From: Polytrichum commune
Taxonomy: Eukaryota; Streptophyta; Polytrichopsida; Polytrichales; Polytrichaceae
DNA length: 64,000 nt
Assembly (NCBI GenBank): GCA_950295325.1
Contig: OX485804.1
Location: 25,730,001 to 25,794,000, forward strand
Direction of reading: 5' to 3'
Shown here: positions 33,601 through 46,531 of the stretch, piece by piece
Numbering within the stretch: position 1 is the first letter of the stretch
Layout of the letters: each line of letters begins with the position of its first letter
Position numbers and translations under genes: made by a program
The notes under the pieces: model-generated
Databases searched by the model: none
What the model was told of the DNA's origin: nothing
Seen by the model: only the letters and a program-made list of their open reading frames with translations

Positions 33601-36600
33601 ATTGTTCCAAGGAGGAAAGTAAAGAAAGACTGGTATGAGGGTCTTAGCCCTGATCATATAGATCGCACTCAGAATGATGTTCATGACGAAGCTCTCAACA
33701 TTGCCAGTCCTAACATCACCAGTAACAGTACTTGGGGTTTAGTTCATGGTATGTGAATGATTTCCCTTTTTCACCTTTTGTGTTGAGTATTGAGTGCTTT
33801 CATTTGTTCAAAGTTTCAATCTTGAATGATCTGCTGCACTGTGGGTATTTTGTACATTTCAAGATGCAGAGATAAATGATGTGTTTCTCCATGTCACACC
33901 TCCATATAGTATGAATTGTGGGGTATCATTCTCTTCATATACTGTAATTGGGTGTGGTCATTGGATATCGCTGTAATGAAATCTGGCTCCATGTCTGAAT
34001 GAATGTGTATGAATGCATATACCTACATTGGGTATCGATTTCTTTGCATCTATTTACAAGCAGGTCTGAAAAAGTCTTGATAGCCTTGATCCTCTGCACA
34101 TGGTCCATTGATTTCAAGAGATTATTTTACTAGACAAATTTGAAATTGTTGTTTGGGATTGGGACCTTGTACAGAGAATGTTGTTAAGACAAAAGAAGTC
34201 ATTGACCTTGGAGAGGGATTGTGCTGCAGGTGCTGGTGGCACTCTCAGCACGAGTAATGAAAATTTGCAAGCTCAAAATGGGACCAATGTCACTGACACC
34301 ACATCACATGGGGCTGAAAAGTCTGCTCTCAATGATACCAGCACCAATGTAACTTCACAGAATGCAACAAGACGCCGATTACTAGAGGAAGCAGTAGGAC
34401 AGGAAGCAACTGTTGAGAATGAGGACAACAACGTATTAGAGGATGAAGCAGATGCCTCATTTGATGTATTTAGAAGTGCTGAAGAACTTGCAGAAGATCA
34501 CGGGGATCAAGGACTGTCTGACCATTATGCTTATGACTATGATGACTATGTGGATGAGTCCATGTGGGCGGATGACTCCTGGGCTGAAGCACAACATGTG
34601 AAAGAGACTGATTATATTGATGTGGATGCCCATATTCTATGTACTCCTGTAAGCAAAGCTCAATGTCAACTGCATTTAAGTTTATGGTTCTTTTTCTTTT
34701 ACTCTGCAACTCATCACATTGATTAGAGCTTACCCACTGTTTTTAAGATGTTAGGATTTTGGTCACTTCTAAGCTTATAGTCACAATGGTTGAAGTCCTC
34801 AATCTAGTCTGGCTTTGCATGTTAGGAATGTCTCATGAGAGAGAGGATTTTCCTTGTGCAGGTTATAGCTGACATCGATAGAGATGGAGTGGATGAACTG
34901 ATTGTGGCAGTGTCTTACTTCTTCGATCGTGAGTAAGCTCCCACTTCCTTCTTTCCTAACAAGCAGAAAAACCAACAGGTAGTTTCTTGTTTCCTGCATT
35001 GCCTGCATCGCCTGCAGACATCCAGCTGTTGACATTCCAGTCACTTCTTGTTGCAGGTATTATGATATGCCAGAACACGCGAAAGAGCTCCCTGAAGGTC
35101 TTGATATTAGTAAGTATGTGGGTGGCTCAATTGTCGTTTTCAACTTGGACACCAAGCAGGTGAAATGGACCCAAGAGCTAGACCTCAGTACAGACTCGGT
35201 CTCTTTCCGTGCCTATATTTACTCTTCTCCAACAGTTGTTGATGTTGATGGTGATGGATTCCTGGAAGTGATCGTGGGAACATCATTTGGATTTCTGTAT
35301 GTTCTCCACCATAATGGTATTTGCTCATAACCTTGACCTCCTGAATGCTAGTTGCTAAATTGAAATGTGGTTATTGTTTCACCAACTTATTGCTAACTTA
35401 TTGATGTTGTAAGTAATCTGCAGCTCAATGCTTTATTCTACCAAGTTGAACATATTTTATATACTCTACACGATTGTTGACACTGTATTATCTGAACAGG
35501 TACTTTGAAATTACCATTTCCACGTCTGATGGGCGAGATCCAAGGACAAGTTGTCGCCGGTGACATTAATGATGATGGGAAGATTGAGATAGTAAGTGCA
35601 GACGTTCGTGGTAACGTGGCAGCTTGGACTGGCGATGGCAAGGAGCTTTGGACTGTTCATTTGAAGAGCCTTGTTGCCCAGGTGATAACAATTTCTATAA
35701 CAAATAAATTCAGCAGCTACACTAAATAGTCCTGTTAGTGTGGGTGGCAATGATTAGCATGGACCACACTAATTTTCTACTCAAGGTGGAAATGACGTGG
35801 GTCTTCCCATAAGTCTTCAGAAGACTTTTGACCAACACATTGAATATTAGTTATAGGACAGAAGTAGCATAAAATGAAGTAGTCACCCATACTAATTTTC
35901 TTATTAATGTGGCCCATGCTAATTTTTGCTAGAAATTTGGCGTGGGTTGGAAATTAATGTGGCCCATATTAATTCTCATTATGAGAATTAGCGTGGGTGC
36001 TAGAAAATTACTGTGAGTCACAGTAATAGGACTATCTAGTTGTAGTTGTGATTCAATCTGTGTCTTAGTTCCTGTATGACTGTTTGGAAAGTAGACTGCG
36101 TCTGTCTTTCTAATTGGCATGACTTGAGAAAGTCTTCTGAGTTTATGTTTTCGGTTTAGCTGTTGAGTGTGCTTGGACCTGGTTGGGTGCCAGCTGATTG
36201 CTTTGTTTATGTGTCACCTGCATGATTAGGTGTGTGGGCCTTATGTAACCCCTCCTCTTAATTGGATGCCTATTCTTGAGTGGCACATGGGAATGCTGTA
36301 GTTACAAATGGACACCTAAAAAGACACAAGTCACGATGAGAGTCAACTGGTTACTTAAAATCTGTTAATTATTCATGGTTCAATAGTTTACACAATTGGG
36401 AGGGCGTATGTGATCTCTTAATTAGAAAGATAATCTTCACTTTAACCTCTTAGAACTTTTGCATCTCGGCACCAGAACCTATCAACTTTGCCAAAATTTT
36501 GCTTTTCTTGATTTATAACTGTGCTAGGATTGTGTTTGTGCAGGGGCCTACGATTGGAGATGTAAATGGAGATGGTTACACAGATGTGGTGGTCCCAACA

Positions 36601-39326
36601 GCTTCAGGAAAAATCTTTGTGCTGAAGGGAGCGGACGGTTCATATGTGGGTCCATATCCTTTTAAAACACACGGGCGGGTCATGGCACCTGTTCTCTTGG
36701 TGGATCTTAGCAAGCGGGATGCAGATCGGAAAGGCCTTACACTTGCTGTGACATCTTTTGATGGCTACTTCTACCTCATTGATGGACCGACTGGTTGTGC
36801 TGATGCAATTGATATTGGAGAAACCTCGTAAGATCTCCTTGCATTTCTTTGATGATGTTGATTAGGGTAGGTGCATCTGTTACAGTTTGTGACCTATTTG
36901 GAACACCTAAAATCAAGGGTATAATGGACATGAAGCACATGCTACATGGTTTCAAATGAAGAACCAATAAAAAGGAACCAAGTGGAGGCACATCATGACC
37001 TTTGTGAACACATGGCTAGTCCACCTCGTAGCAGACCGTGACAGAGACAAGTGACTACAGCTTCCAACATAGGTAGGGTTGTATGTAAGGGATTATAAGC
37101 AAGTGCGGCATGTGACTTGTGGTCCCTATTCTCACAGGCTTGAGGGTTTAAGCAAGGCCATAATGGGTTGTGTAGAAGCACTTTATCCCATGTAAAAGGT
37201 CTGACTTGACCTAGATGGGTAGCAGAAACTAATGTCTGTACATAACAGCAGGTCCGTAAGAACTTGAGATATGATTGAAATATTCTGAGTGGCATGGTCT
37301 CTGAACCATTTTCAAAGGTTATTCCAATGAGGTAATTGACACATAAATCAGATTACTCTAAAAACCCACACTCACTGAAGTGCTGGGAATAGGTGCGACT
37401 GCCATACAGGAGGCTTTCTGGTATGCCCGTGGTCTTTGGAATGGAGCACATTGTTGTCCACATCTGTTTTTTTGGTTGGCCTTGTCTTAGATCCTTGTTC
37501 ATGCAGGTATAGCATGGTATTAGCAGACAATGTGGATGGAGGTGATGACCTGGACTTGATTGTTACAACCATGAATGGAAATGTTTATTGCTTCCAAACA
37601 CCTGCTCCACATCATCCTCTTAAGGTACTAGCTTCTCACTGAGTGTCCTCCGGCTTTCAAGTATGTAGTGAGGGCATGAGCACACTGTTAACTCTCCTAC
37701 TTTACTAGCTTCATGTTTGGAGGGGGCTTAAGTGTTACTGTTAATGTTCTCCTGTGCATCTATACAGTGGTTCTACATTGCTCATGTCATCTTCAAAAAC
37801 GTTATGTTCTCTTGTAGATGACTCCAACCCTGAGATCAATTACTGAAACATCTTCTAATTATTGTGTCCAAAGAAGAGGTTTCTGACAGCTTGGGGAAAA
37901 TGCCAAGGAAGAGTTTAATAGCATTTCTCACTGTTAATATGTACCTCGCTTGTGGATGTTGTGTTAGCTGTTGCCGTCACCTGTTGGAATAGAAGCTTAT
38001 TTGTGCTTGTAATCTACTCATTTTCAGCAAGATTGTGTTATAGTACATGATCTGTATTACAACATTTTGTGCTGTGCAGGCATGGCCATCTCAATTGCAA
38101 GGTAGGAATGTGATTGCAAGCAAGCATAATCGAGAAGGAATATTCATTCGTCCCAATTCTCGAGTTTTTCGGGATGAGGCGGGAAGCAACTTCTGGGTGC
38201 AGTTTCAGATCGTTGATCAGCATCGCCCTACTGCAGGCCCGCCAGGGCCCTACAATGTTACGGTATGTGGCTGGTGATTGGGCTCTGGTTATGGTCAATT
38301 CCAATGTTGGACTGGTATATAGGTGAATGCATGGTATCATACACAATATCAATAATGCTGCCAAAAAACCTACCCAATCAATATCAAAACTGGTAATGCC
38401 AGTCAAATATCAGTATCAAATATTGATACTTGGAGGATATCACAAGATGAGAGAATCTTTGTATACCCGACTTAAAATTTGGGTCAATAAAATCCTAACA
38501 GCATGTTGATACTAGGTTAATGTCCTAGGTATGTAGGTTCTGGCATGGTATGTAGACCTGAGACCTGATTGGTATCAAAACCAAGATATGGTTGAGGATT
38601 TGTGCCACTCAAGTAAGGGGGTCCAATAAAAATCTACCCCTTGGTAGGTTTATGGTTGATCAATCCCAATTAACTTTTACTGAACTAATTTGAGGTCTCT
38701 GATGCTAATTACGGGGTCGAATATACTAAGGAAGAAGTCTCCGAGCTATAAGGGGTTCCCAATGTTTTCACCTTCAGCTTACTTGAGTGACACAAATCGT
38801 TGGCCCAAAATTCTCCTCAAATTCCGTACTCTAGCAGGTGTCAAAAGAGGTGACACCACTCCAGCAGTGGTCAATTCTCTGGCAAGTCTGTTCCCTGTTG
38901 GCCATAAGACCCTAAACCCTCAACCCTAAACCCTACTACAGCAAATTTTTGTTTTGGCACATGAAGGTGGTTGATGAATCGTGTTGTTTGCTTGCTTGCT
39001 TGCTCAAACTGCAGGTGAGTCTTCTAGTTCCCGGCAACTACCAAGGACCTAAGCGTATCTCACAAACAATTCCGTACACAAAGCCTGGTGTGTACCAGGT
39101 GAAGGTGCCGTGTGTCTCGGTGCGAACAACAGGGAGTGTTCTGGTGGAGATGGTGGACAAGAATGGCCTCTACTTTTCAGATGAATTTTCACTCACATTT
39201 CACATGCGGTACTACCGCTTGCTGAAGTGGCTCATTTGCCTTCCCTTTGTGGGTATGGTGACCCTTCTAATATTCGTGCACCCCCCGGAAGGCACCCCGC
39301 TTCCATCATTTTCCCATCAATTGTAG
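30615..39326 (+). CDS. DEX1: DEX1 homologue (DEFECTIVE IN EXINE FORMATION 1), FG-GAP protein
   Basis: Thirteen exons: 30615-30778, 32044-32154, 32746-32828, 33224-33341, 33570-33748, 34230-34648, 34862-34932, 35057-35316, 35500-35681, 36544-36827, 37507-37624, 38080-38262, 39015-39326. All have GT-AG introns and together give 827 residues in frame (Arabidopsis DEX1 is slightly longer). There is a signal peptide at 1-20 and a single membrane span at about 793-812 with a short tail. Between them, repeated Ca-binding-like loops [50 protein letters not shown] and [10 protein letters not shown] form an integrin-alpha/FG-GAP propeller. Exon 6 encodes an acidic, Asn-glycosylation-rich insert (NGTNVTD, RRRLLEE). 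In Arabidopsis DEX1 is a membrane/ER protein needed for primexine and exine patterning. Upstream in-frame ATGs at 30591 and 30603 would add 8 or 4 residues. Intron 9 contains a MITE. Confidence 0.95.
35720..36042. mobile_element. MITE with CACTA-like ends, copy 2, inside DEX1 intron 9
   Basis: The element is about 323 bp. It begins CACTAAATAGTCCTGTTAGTG and ends with the inverted form (AATAGGACTATCTAGTTG). It is homologous throughout to 5584-5915, including the palindromic ATTCTCATTATGAGAAT near its right end. It starts 38 bp after the exon 9 donor and enlarges the intron to 862 bp without touching splice sites. Confidence 0.75.
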
Positions 39327-39827
39327 ACCTAGAAATTACATTGTATGTGACATTATTGGTGAGCCATTTGAGCTCTTCCAAATCTCTGTAGGTTACAGGG
39401 ACGCGCTTCCTGCTTAGGTTGGTTGACTTAGGGGAACAGAAATGCTTATGAATAGACTCTTAAAAGTTCTCTGAATTGAGCCTCTTAAAGTTTCATGCAC
39501 ACTAATCAGAAGGCGATGATTAGTCATTTTGTGCAAATGATCATGTATGCACAAGGAATGAACGACTCACTTTTTGTCACTTTCTGTCACTTTTCACGTT
39601 GTCTGGATGTTGTCTTCTTTAGAGAAGATGGCACTTTGTATTGAACCTTGCATATTGAGCATCGACTGGCATACTGTCAACTGACATACTATCGAGTATT
39701 GGCAAAACGTCTTTGGGAAACGCGTTACAAATTCGACCAACATAAAAGTAAAAGGATTGCCTCTTTTTTGAGCTTTTAATTTCATATGTAAACATAAAAG
39801 TAATAGTAAAAGTAAAATCATCTTGCT

Positions 39828-39946
39828 CTAGTATTTAAGGGAGTGTTGTCACATTCATTCTCCATCATGTCGCATACAAGTTCCATTCGGTTGTTATCAT
39901 TACTTCCATCTACACACAAGATACGAAAATTGGAGGAGGAGCCAAG
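39828..39946 (+). promoter_or_regulatory. Core promoter and leader of the F-box gene
   Basis: TATTTAA at about 39832 is a plausible TATA box, placing transcription near 39865 and giving a short leader before the ATG at 39947 or 40016. The space between the DEX1 stop and this gene is only about 620 bp. Confidence 0.4.
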
Positions 39947-41242
39947 TTGAAGATACACATCATCTTATGGTCATTGACAATCCAAGACGTTCCACGTTCC
40001 AAACATTTTGACGCAATGGGTCAATGGAAGAACCTCCCTTCTGAAATCGTTGAACTCGTGATAGCCAAATTGCCAGTGGCGGACATTTTTAGAATGCAAA
40101 CAACGAACACACACATGTATGAGTTGGTTAAAAGGATGCTACACAACAATAACTCACCACGGCTTTCTCTTCGTAGTCGAGGAGAAACAACATCCTTTTT
40201 AAACGGGCAACTTATGATACCAGGCGAACCAATCGACGACGCATTGGGAACTCCTTTCACGAGCGAACCTCTAGTGTTCAATCCCGAAACCAAGGCACAG
40301 AATGCGAAATTACCCCAACTCTCATTGTATCTTCCCAACTCGAGGCGTCGAACGAATGTAACCGTGTTTGCCGGTAACGGAGGCCTTCTCCTTGTTGGGG
40401 TGTCGGCGAGGCACGCCTTGGTTGTGTGCAACCCGTTAACCAAAAGTTGGCGAGACTTGCCTCTTCTACCGACTCGACTCCCACACTCCAACCTATCGAA
40501 GCTATTCCTCAAGGTCGTGATGGTAGACAAATCCAAGCAATCCTACAAGGTCGCGTTATTTACGAAGTCGGCTTGGGTCACGAACGCGGGGAAGTGCTAT
40601 TCCTTGGTTTATACCCGAGAACGCCTCGATTGGCAATACAAAGAGCACGACAACGGTGACCTACCCAACAAGCGTTTCCTTCACGTCGCCGTCGACGATG
40701 TCGACCCCAATCTAGCACACGCCTTGGTCTTGAACATGAAGCAGCATGCGGAGCTCGAAATCGTGACGTTCGACGCGGAAGCCATGAAATGGACACCGTG
40801 GGGCTTCAACGATGTTTTAGTACCCGACCACCCTTCTTGCACCGAAAAAGTCTACACCCTTCTCGTTCAAGATGGCGTCGTGTATGTGGTAGTGGACCAA
40901 AGTCTTTTCACCCCAACCGACCTTCTCGGCGTGTATACTGTAGGCACGTGGACGACGATTCTAAGACTCGAGAGACACGCGAGCAGCAAACCAACCGCCC
41001 GAAAACTCACAGAGACTTACTTCGACGGCGAGTACTACGAATGCTCCGAGAGAGACACGCCGGTGAACCAACCGTGGTTTATGTGGAAATCGACGACGAG
41101 CCGGAGAGTGATTAGCAAGATATGTCGGGATGAAATCGTTGAGTACGATATTGTGGGTGGCACTTGGAGTCAACACCAAGTTCAAGCCACGGGAACGAAT
41201 CTTACCCAAGTCGGGTACGAGGAGTGTTGGATGAGTGTGTAG
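39947..41242 (+). CDS. F-box protein with C-terminal beta-propeller-like region
   Basis: An uninterrupted frame of 431 codons. The Met at 40016 (MGQWKNLPSEIVELVIAKLP) is the more likely start because the F-box begins there, giving 408 residues. The F-box (LPSEIVELVIAKLPVADIFR, first 45 residues) would bind SKP1 in an SCF ubiquitin ligase. NPLTKSWRDLPLLPTRL is the typical first blade of kelch/F-box-associated domains that select substrates. The target is unknown. The gene has no intron and its second half is clearly GC-rich with G/C-ending codons, unlike DEX1 just upstream. This suggests retroposition or membership of an intronless expanded F-box family. No frame damage is seen. Confidence 0.85.
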   Translation: MKIHIILWSLTIQDVPRSKHFDAMGQWKNLPSEIVELVIAKLPVADIFRMQTTNTHMYELVKRMLHNNNSPRLSLRSRGETTSFLNGQLMIPGEPIDDALGTPFTSEPLVFNPETKAQNAKLPQLSLYLPNSRRRTNVTVFAGNGGLLLVGVSARHALVVCNPLTKSWRDLPLLPTRLPHSNLSKLFLKVVMVDKSKQSYKVALFTKSAWVTNAGKCYSLVYTRERLDWQYKEHDNGDLPNKRFLHVAVDDVDPNLAHALVLNMKQHAELEIVTFDAEAMKWTPWGFNDVLVPDHPSCTEKVYTLLVQDGVVYVVVDQSLFTPTDLLGVYTVGTWTTILRLERHASSKPTARKLTETYFDGEYYECSERDTPVNQPWFMWKSTTSRRVISKICRDEIVEYDIVGGTWSQHQVQATGTNLTQVGYEECWMSV

Positions 41243-44200
41243 TAGCTATTCATGAATCGCGTCAACCATGTGCTTTATAGAAGTTTGATATGAGTTGCAA
41301 TTTTCGTTGTTATTTATTATTAGAATTGTATTTGATTTTATACACCCCTAATGAATAGAACGCAGAAGTTTGAGAAATCCCGCGGGGGGGGGGTGGTAGA
41401 CTCTTCATTGGAAACCTAAATGACATGCGTGGGTCACTATGCAATTTCACCTCCTATAGATATACAAGAAGTTTAGGGAGAAAAATAGATGTATGTGTAC
41501 TAATGACAGGCTAGAAAATGGACTCATGTATTTATACAAAGTTTTTCAATATAAAGTGATAAATGCCTCTACTACATATCCAACATATAAATCATGAATT
41601 AAATAAGCATTATTAGACATATGTTCATTTGTACTTGCCGTTGAGAAAGTCATAAATTTTTTATTTTTTTTCCATGCATAGCATGTAACTCCACGATTGT
41701 ACCAAACAAATAAAAACAAGAGCACAATAAGTTAGCCGCAATATGGAGAGAAAACTTAAGGAAGCCCATGAGTGCTCCAAGAGATCCTAGTTTGTAAAAA
41801 CCTAAAACGCAAATGCAAACCCTGGCAAGAACATACATGGTAGTCATTAAGGACTATGACCATTATATGACAACAATGGATGAAAGCGTGAATTGGATGA
41901 AACTAACACATCAACTACCCCTTTTCTTCTCTAAAGCTTAGGGCCCCCTTTACTACATCTACCCTTACTTCAAAAAATCAATAGCCTTTCTAGATGAACA
42001 CACTAGAGAAAAATAATACCTCTCATTTATGTAGACTACGTATTCTAATGCCTCAAATAATACTCCTTCTTATACTCATGTTAGTTTGTACATGATATGA
42101 AGAGTCCACTGCCCGGGATGTAAGATTGTAGGTATGAGTGGAAGTTGGTTTGCAATTCATTATTAATTAATGTATCATTGCTACTGTGAAGTGATTGCAA
42201 ATTTCTCATACTTGGGCGGTATTTCATCGCAATAGATTCTCATGCTTTGGCAACATAATGACATGCAATGGTCATATGGGCAATATGATGATTTCCAAGA
42301 TGTGTGCATTTCCAACTCCACATACCGTCCTGGTAAGTTGCTTGAGGTGCCTACTTCCTCTACTTTCGTCATGTTAATTTGTACATTAGAATGATGCATT
42401 GGTTTTGATTGCAGGTTCCACCAAACTTTGGAATGCAATGCCTCTTGGTGAATCTAATACTTGGTGGAAAGAAATACCCATTTGTTATCAATTTACATGT
42501 TTGAATCCATGTGTTTATTCATGCCACCAACATTGGCACAAATATCCAGCAAGTTCCGTGTGAACAATAACCACATTAAATAAACCCAACAATAACAATA
42601 GCATTGACTCTTCAATAACAATTGACACACAAATTTATTAACAATTATAGTCACAACCATACAATAATTGCAAGAGAATGAAATCCAACAAATTACTTGT
42701 GCTTAATACATCCTGTAAGACCAAATAAGTTACTACATGCAGTTGTTATAGTGTCATTCGTAGTAAAGTATGGGTCGAGGTAAAAATGGAGTGGTTATCT
42801 AATCATTGACACCATGAGCGGGGCCCTATAACAGTCTAACATGCCATATTCTAAGAAAAGAAGCCCCAAATGGTTGGGTGGTGCATGGTTGTTAGCACAC
42901 GGCCCCAACGATAACATTTTTTTACTGGGTTGGGTTCGAGAGGGTCAATGCATTTACAGATGTGGGAGGAGCCATATTGTGTGAAAACTCATGCAAAATC
43001 ATTGTTGCCTAGCCTGACCACAACCTTACTAGTGTGCCTATACCTAAGGTAGACATGCCTAACTCGGCTACCTGCCTTAATCAGACACCTAGATTTGAGG
43101 GGCATGTGCTCTGGTGTGCCTCCAACAACGGATACCAAAAAGGCATGTGTTTTAAAAAGATTGGACTATGCACCCAAATATGAAATCCATTCTACGCTCA
43201 AAATCCAACATAATTGAGGGGGACCTGTATGACTATTTAATGAGCACAAGAATTTTCACTTCGATAATGACTCGAAGATATTCATGTGAGCTCCAAAAAT
43301 CATGAGGAAAGTGGCTACGGCCTTCATTGGGAATTACTGAACATCTTGTACTAATCGCATGGTTCATATCCTAGGAGAAGTGGGCTAGTCGGAAAGGGTA
43401 ACCATGCATATATAAGACCCATCTACCTTACTCAGAAAAGTGTGCAAATTCATAGTTTCAAATATTATGCGACATAGTGTAGTGTGAACAAGATTTGTTA
43501 TAGAACTCTTGAAGGAAGCACGAAAGGCTGTGGCCACCAGAATCTGCATTTCTTGGCTCTCCTGCCTTTTGGACTCATGTCACCACATCAAATTAAGTAT
43601 GCCATTAATCCAGTCATGAACCATTTCTGGACTTTTCAACCCAAATAATGCACAAGCTTAGATCCTAGGCACATATTTTCCCTTGAGGATTCACAATGTT
43701 GATTTGACACGCCACTCCACTTGATTTGGTTTGAGTGGTCAACAAGAATTAATGCAGAGGCAATGTGAAATTGTTGGAGTTAAAAACAGGAAATGGTTTG
43801 CAGTGACTGTGAACCTCCAACGTGAATATCTCTCATTGACATATAATTCAGGTATTCAATCCTTCTATCAGTGTCAGTCAGGCACGTATGCCCAGTCATC
43901 ACTCCTTCAATTGAATATGCAATTAATATATTCTGCCAAAGGAATTGAGAAATCTGGAGGAGCTTCATCAATCCTTTCAAGTTCATCAGCTGAAAGTTAT
44001 GAGAATCATGTTACCACAAAAGCCACTACTATAGGAACTTAGGAAATTAGCATGTTCAACACGATCTTCGTGTACTTTTTAAACCCATAAGCATTTTGGC
44101 TTCCCAGTCCTTAAAAATCAGTTTCAATTTGATTTCAATCAAGCATGATTCTTAGTTTGTGCTAGGATAAGAGAACATGCTAGTGTTGTTGTATATTGTT

Positions 44201-44275
44201 GTGTTTTCCTTCTCCATGGACGAGTGGATTCAAGCTTCCCATTAGTTGATGTTGCTTCAATTACTACAGGGAACC
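41243..44275. other. Intergenic stretch with one R1 half-copy
   Basis: About 3 kb with no firm gene. A G-run at about 41385 and an R1 right-arm copy at about 43030-43430 are the visible repeats. A pair of plus-strand blocks at 42228-42331 and 42417-42560, bounded by a donor GTAAGT and acceptor TTGCAG, can be read as an 80-codon spliced frame, but its product is not recognisable. The 43731-44042 frame is unsupported; part of it could be 5' UTR of the next gene. Confidence 0.4.
43030..43430. repeat. R1 family right-arm copy
   Basis: It matches the right arm of the 680-1447 element and the copy at 53150-53510, including GATACCAAAAAGGC, CACTTYGATAATGA, CATGTGAGCTCCAAAAATCAT, GTGGCTACGGCCT and CCTAGGAGAAGTGGGCTAGT-like blocks. 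Confidence 0.65.
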
Positions 44276-44591
44276 ATGTCGAGTTGGTGTAGGAAGTCAT
44301 CATCTTTGCTCTTCTTTGGGTTGATGGGTGTGGCGGGCACCAACCTTTATGATGACTTCCTCATATGGAAGCAATGCACAAGGTATTCTTCTTCTTCTTC
44401 TTCTTCTTGTGTGTCAACATACTAATATACAATGTAAGACCACCATGGAGATCTCCATGGACCCTCTTTTGAACCGGTTACTGGAGGGGACCGTCTTTGA
44501 CAAGAGGCAGTAACATTTGTCACGTTGCCATGCTCAATTGAGCTTGAAGCTATGATCAAGGGTGAAGTATACCTCAATCACACCAACTTGC

Positions 44592-44657
<66 letters not shown>

Positions 44658-46494
44658 CTGTTTTCTTGATCTTCTTGAATTTCCTGGTCTCAATCACGGG
44701 CTGTCCGGAAAATATGCAGGCAGAAAGTGATATTTATACACGATCCAGAGTGCGGCAAAGCACCAGTTTAAGCCTCACTCTGTAGCAGTCACTCTGTATC
44801 CGAAGTCACAGCTACTGATCTCTGCATACACCTACTCTGCAGGATAGCTATACAGAACACTACAGTAGTGTTATCCTTCACCTGTAGATCTGTAACCAAG
44901 TTCCGTGCACAGAGACTGCTGAGCTCACAGAATTTACTGCAGTAACATTTGATTACCACAGTACTAACCTCAAGATGGACAAGACAGGCAATGCTTCTGC
45001 TTCTGACGAGTTCAAGGTGGCAAGATGATCTTGAATTCTAAAAAACTTACATAGCACATACAATATGAGAGTAACACAAATTGTGCTTATGACATTTTAC
45101 TTTCTAAGTACTATATGTATGATTTTGAGAATTGTAAAGTTGGTGTAAATCCTCCTACATCTAAGGAAGGAGTTGAAACTTGTTGACATTGATAACAAGT
45201 AAGAAGGTCCGTTTACACCTGTTGTACGCTCTACTAACTTTTCTTGTAATTGTGGGGAGCATGGGCACAGGTGAGGACCTCTTCTACAAGCGGTATACGC
45301 CTTCCGAAGATCCGGTCACTCATCTCAATTTCTAAAAGATTTCATGCTCTTGAAATTGATTTGGAGTACTTCTTGTTTTTACACCATACTTTCTTTAAAT
45401 ACTACATTCTCTAGTAGTTCCTCAACTTATGCTCTATATGAAGCAATTGAGGAATACAATAAAGATATCAAGAATACGATTATGAGTTCTATCACACCAT
45501 TGTATATGGTAAACTAAATAAAATCAGTAATTCTTGATTTCCTATACAAAATAAAGAAACGGAGTTAAGAGAACTCTGTGACCGGTCATACATATTATAC
45601 TCAGATATACTCTCTTGAAGCTACATGGTTCTGACTGGCTTAAAATGTGCACCCTGAAAGGATTTGGTATCAAGATTCTGGTGCAAGTGGAAAAATACCT
45701 ATATGTTGGTATGCTGTCTGTTAGTTTATGTTCATTGATGACCAGATGGTGAGATGGGCAGGTCGGATTACTTAATATGTATTAAGTTCACATTACTGAC
45801 CACAGTGGACTGAAGTGGCTGAAATCAAATTGATTCCCTAGTAATCAAGATATATATCTATATATCTACTTACCTGCCATATATTAAGAAATGAGTAATT
45901 CGGCTCCTCATTAAGTGCTGACCAAACTATATGCTGAGTAATTTAGACCACTGTTTATGTACAGATGTCTACACTATTTATATGGAGTTTGCAATAATAG
46001 TTGGAATCGTACTGATTCTCGACTAACCAGTGCTCTCTGAAAATATTTGGGAACTATGAGAAATTTATACATTGATATGTATACATATATATCTCCATAC
46101 TTGAAATATGATGGGGAGTATTAACCTATGAGGGTATTCAACTTCCTATTCGGAGTATATATACAACCATTTCACAGGATGGGGTGACTACTTCAGTAAA
46201 CAACAAACAAAGGACTTCTCTATTGGTTATGAGTTAACTAGATCAGTTGAAATTATATCAATTCAGTCTTTATAACATTATGTATTCTTATGTATAGTCT
46301 ACATAATACCAAAAAGGTGAAACTCTTCTGACAAGCCTCTTTTGGGGAAGGATGAGATATGAAGAATGAGTAATATACTTGATTACCGGGACCCTAACAA
46401 GGGATGTATGTTGTCATTACATAACTTAACCTTACCTGTATAGTGATGACATATCCTAACAGGATAAGACAATAATCAAGACAAGATTAGTCAG

Positions 46495-46531
<37 letters not shown>

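Noticed and set aside
42228-42560. Spliced frame of about 80 codons using a good-looking donor and acceptor
   Set aside because: Product (LWNAMPLGES, CVYSCHQHWH) matches nothing I know, no start codon context and no other exons; probably chance or a decayed element.
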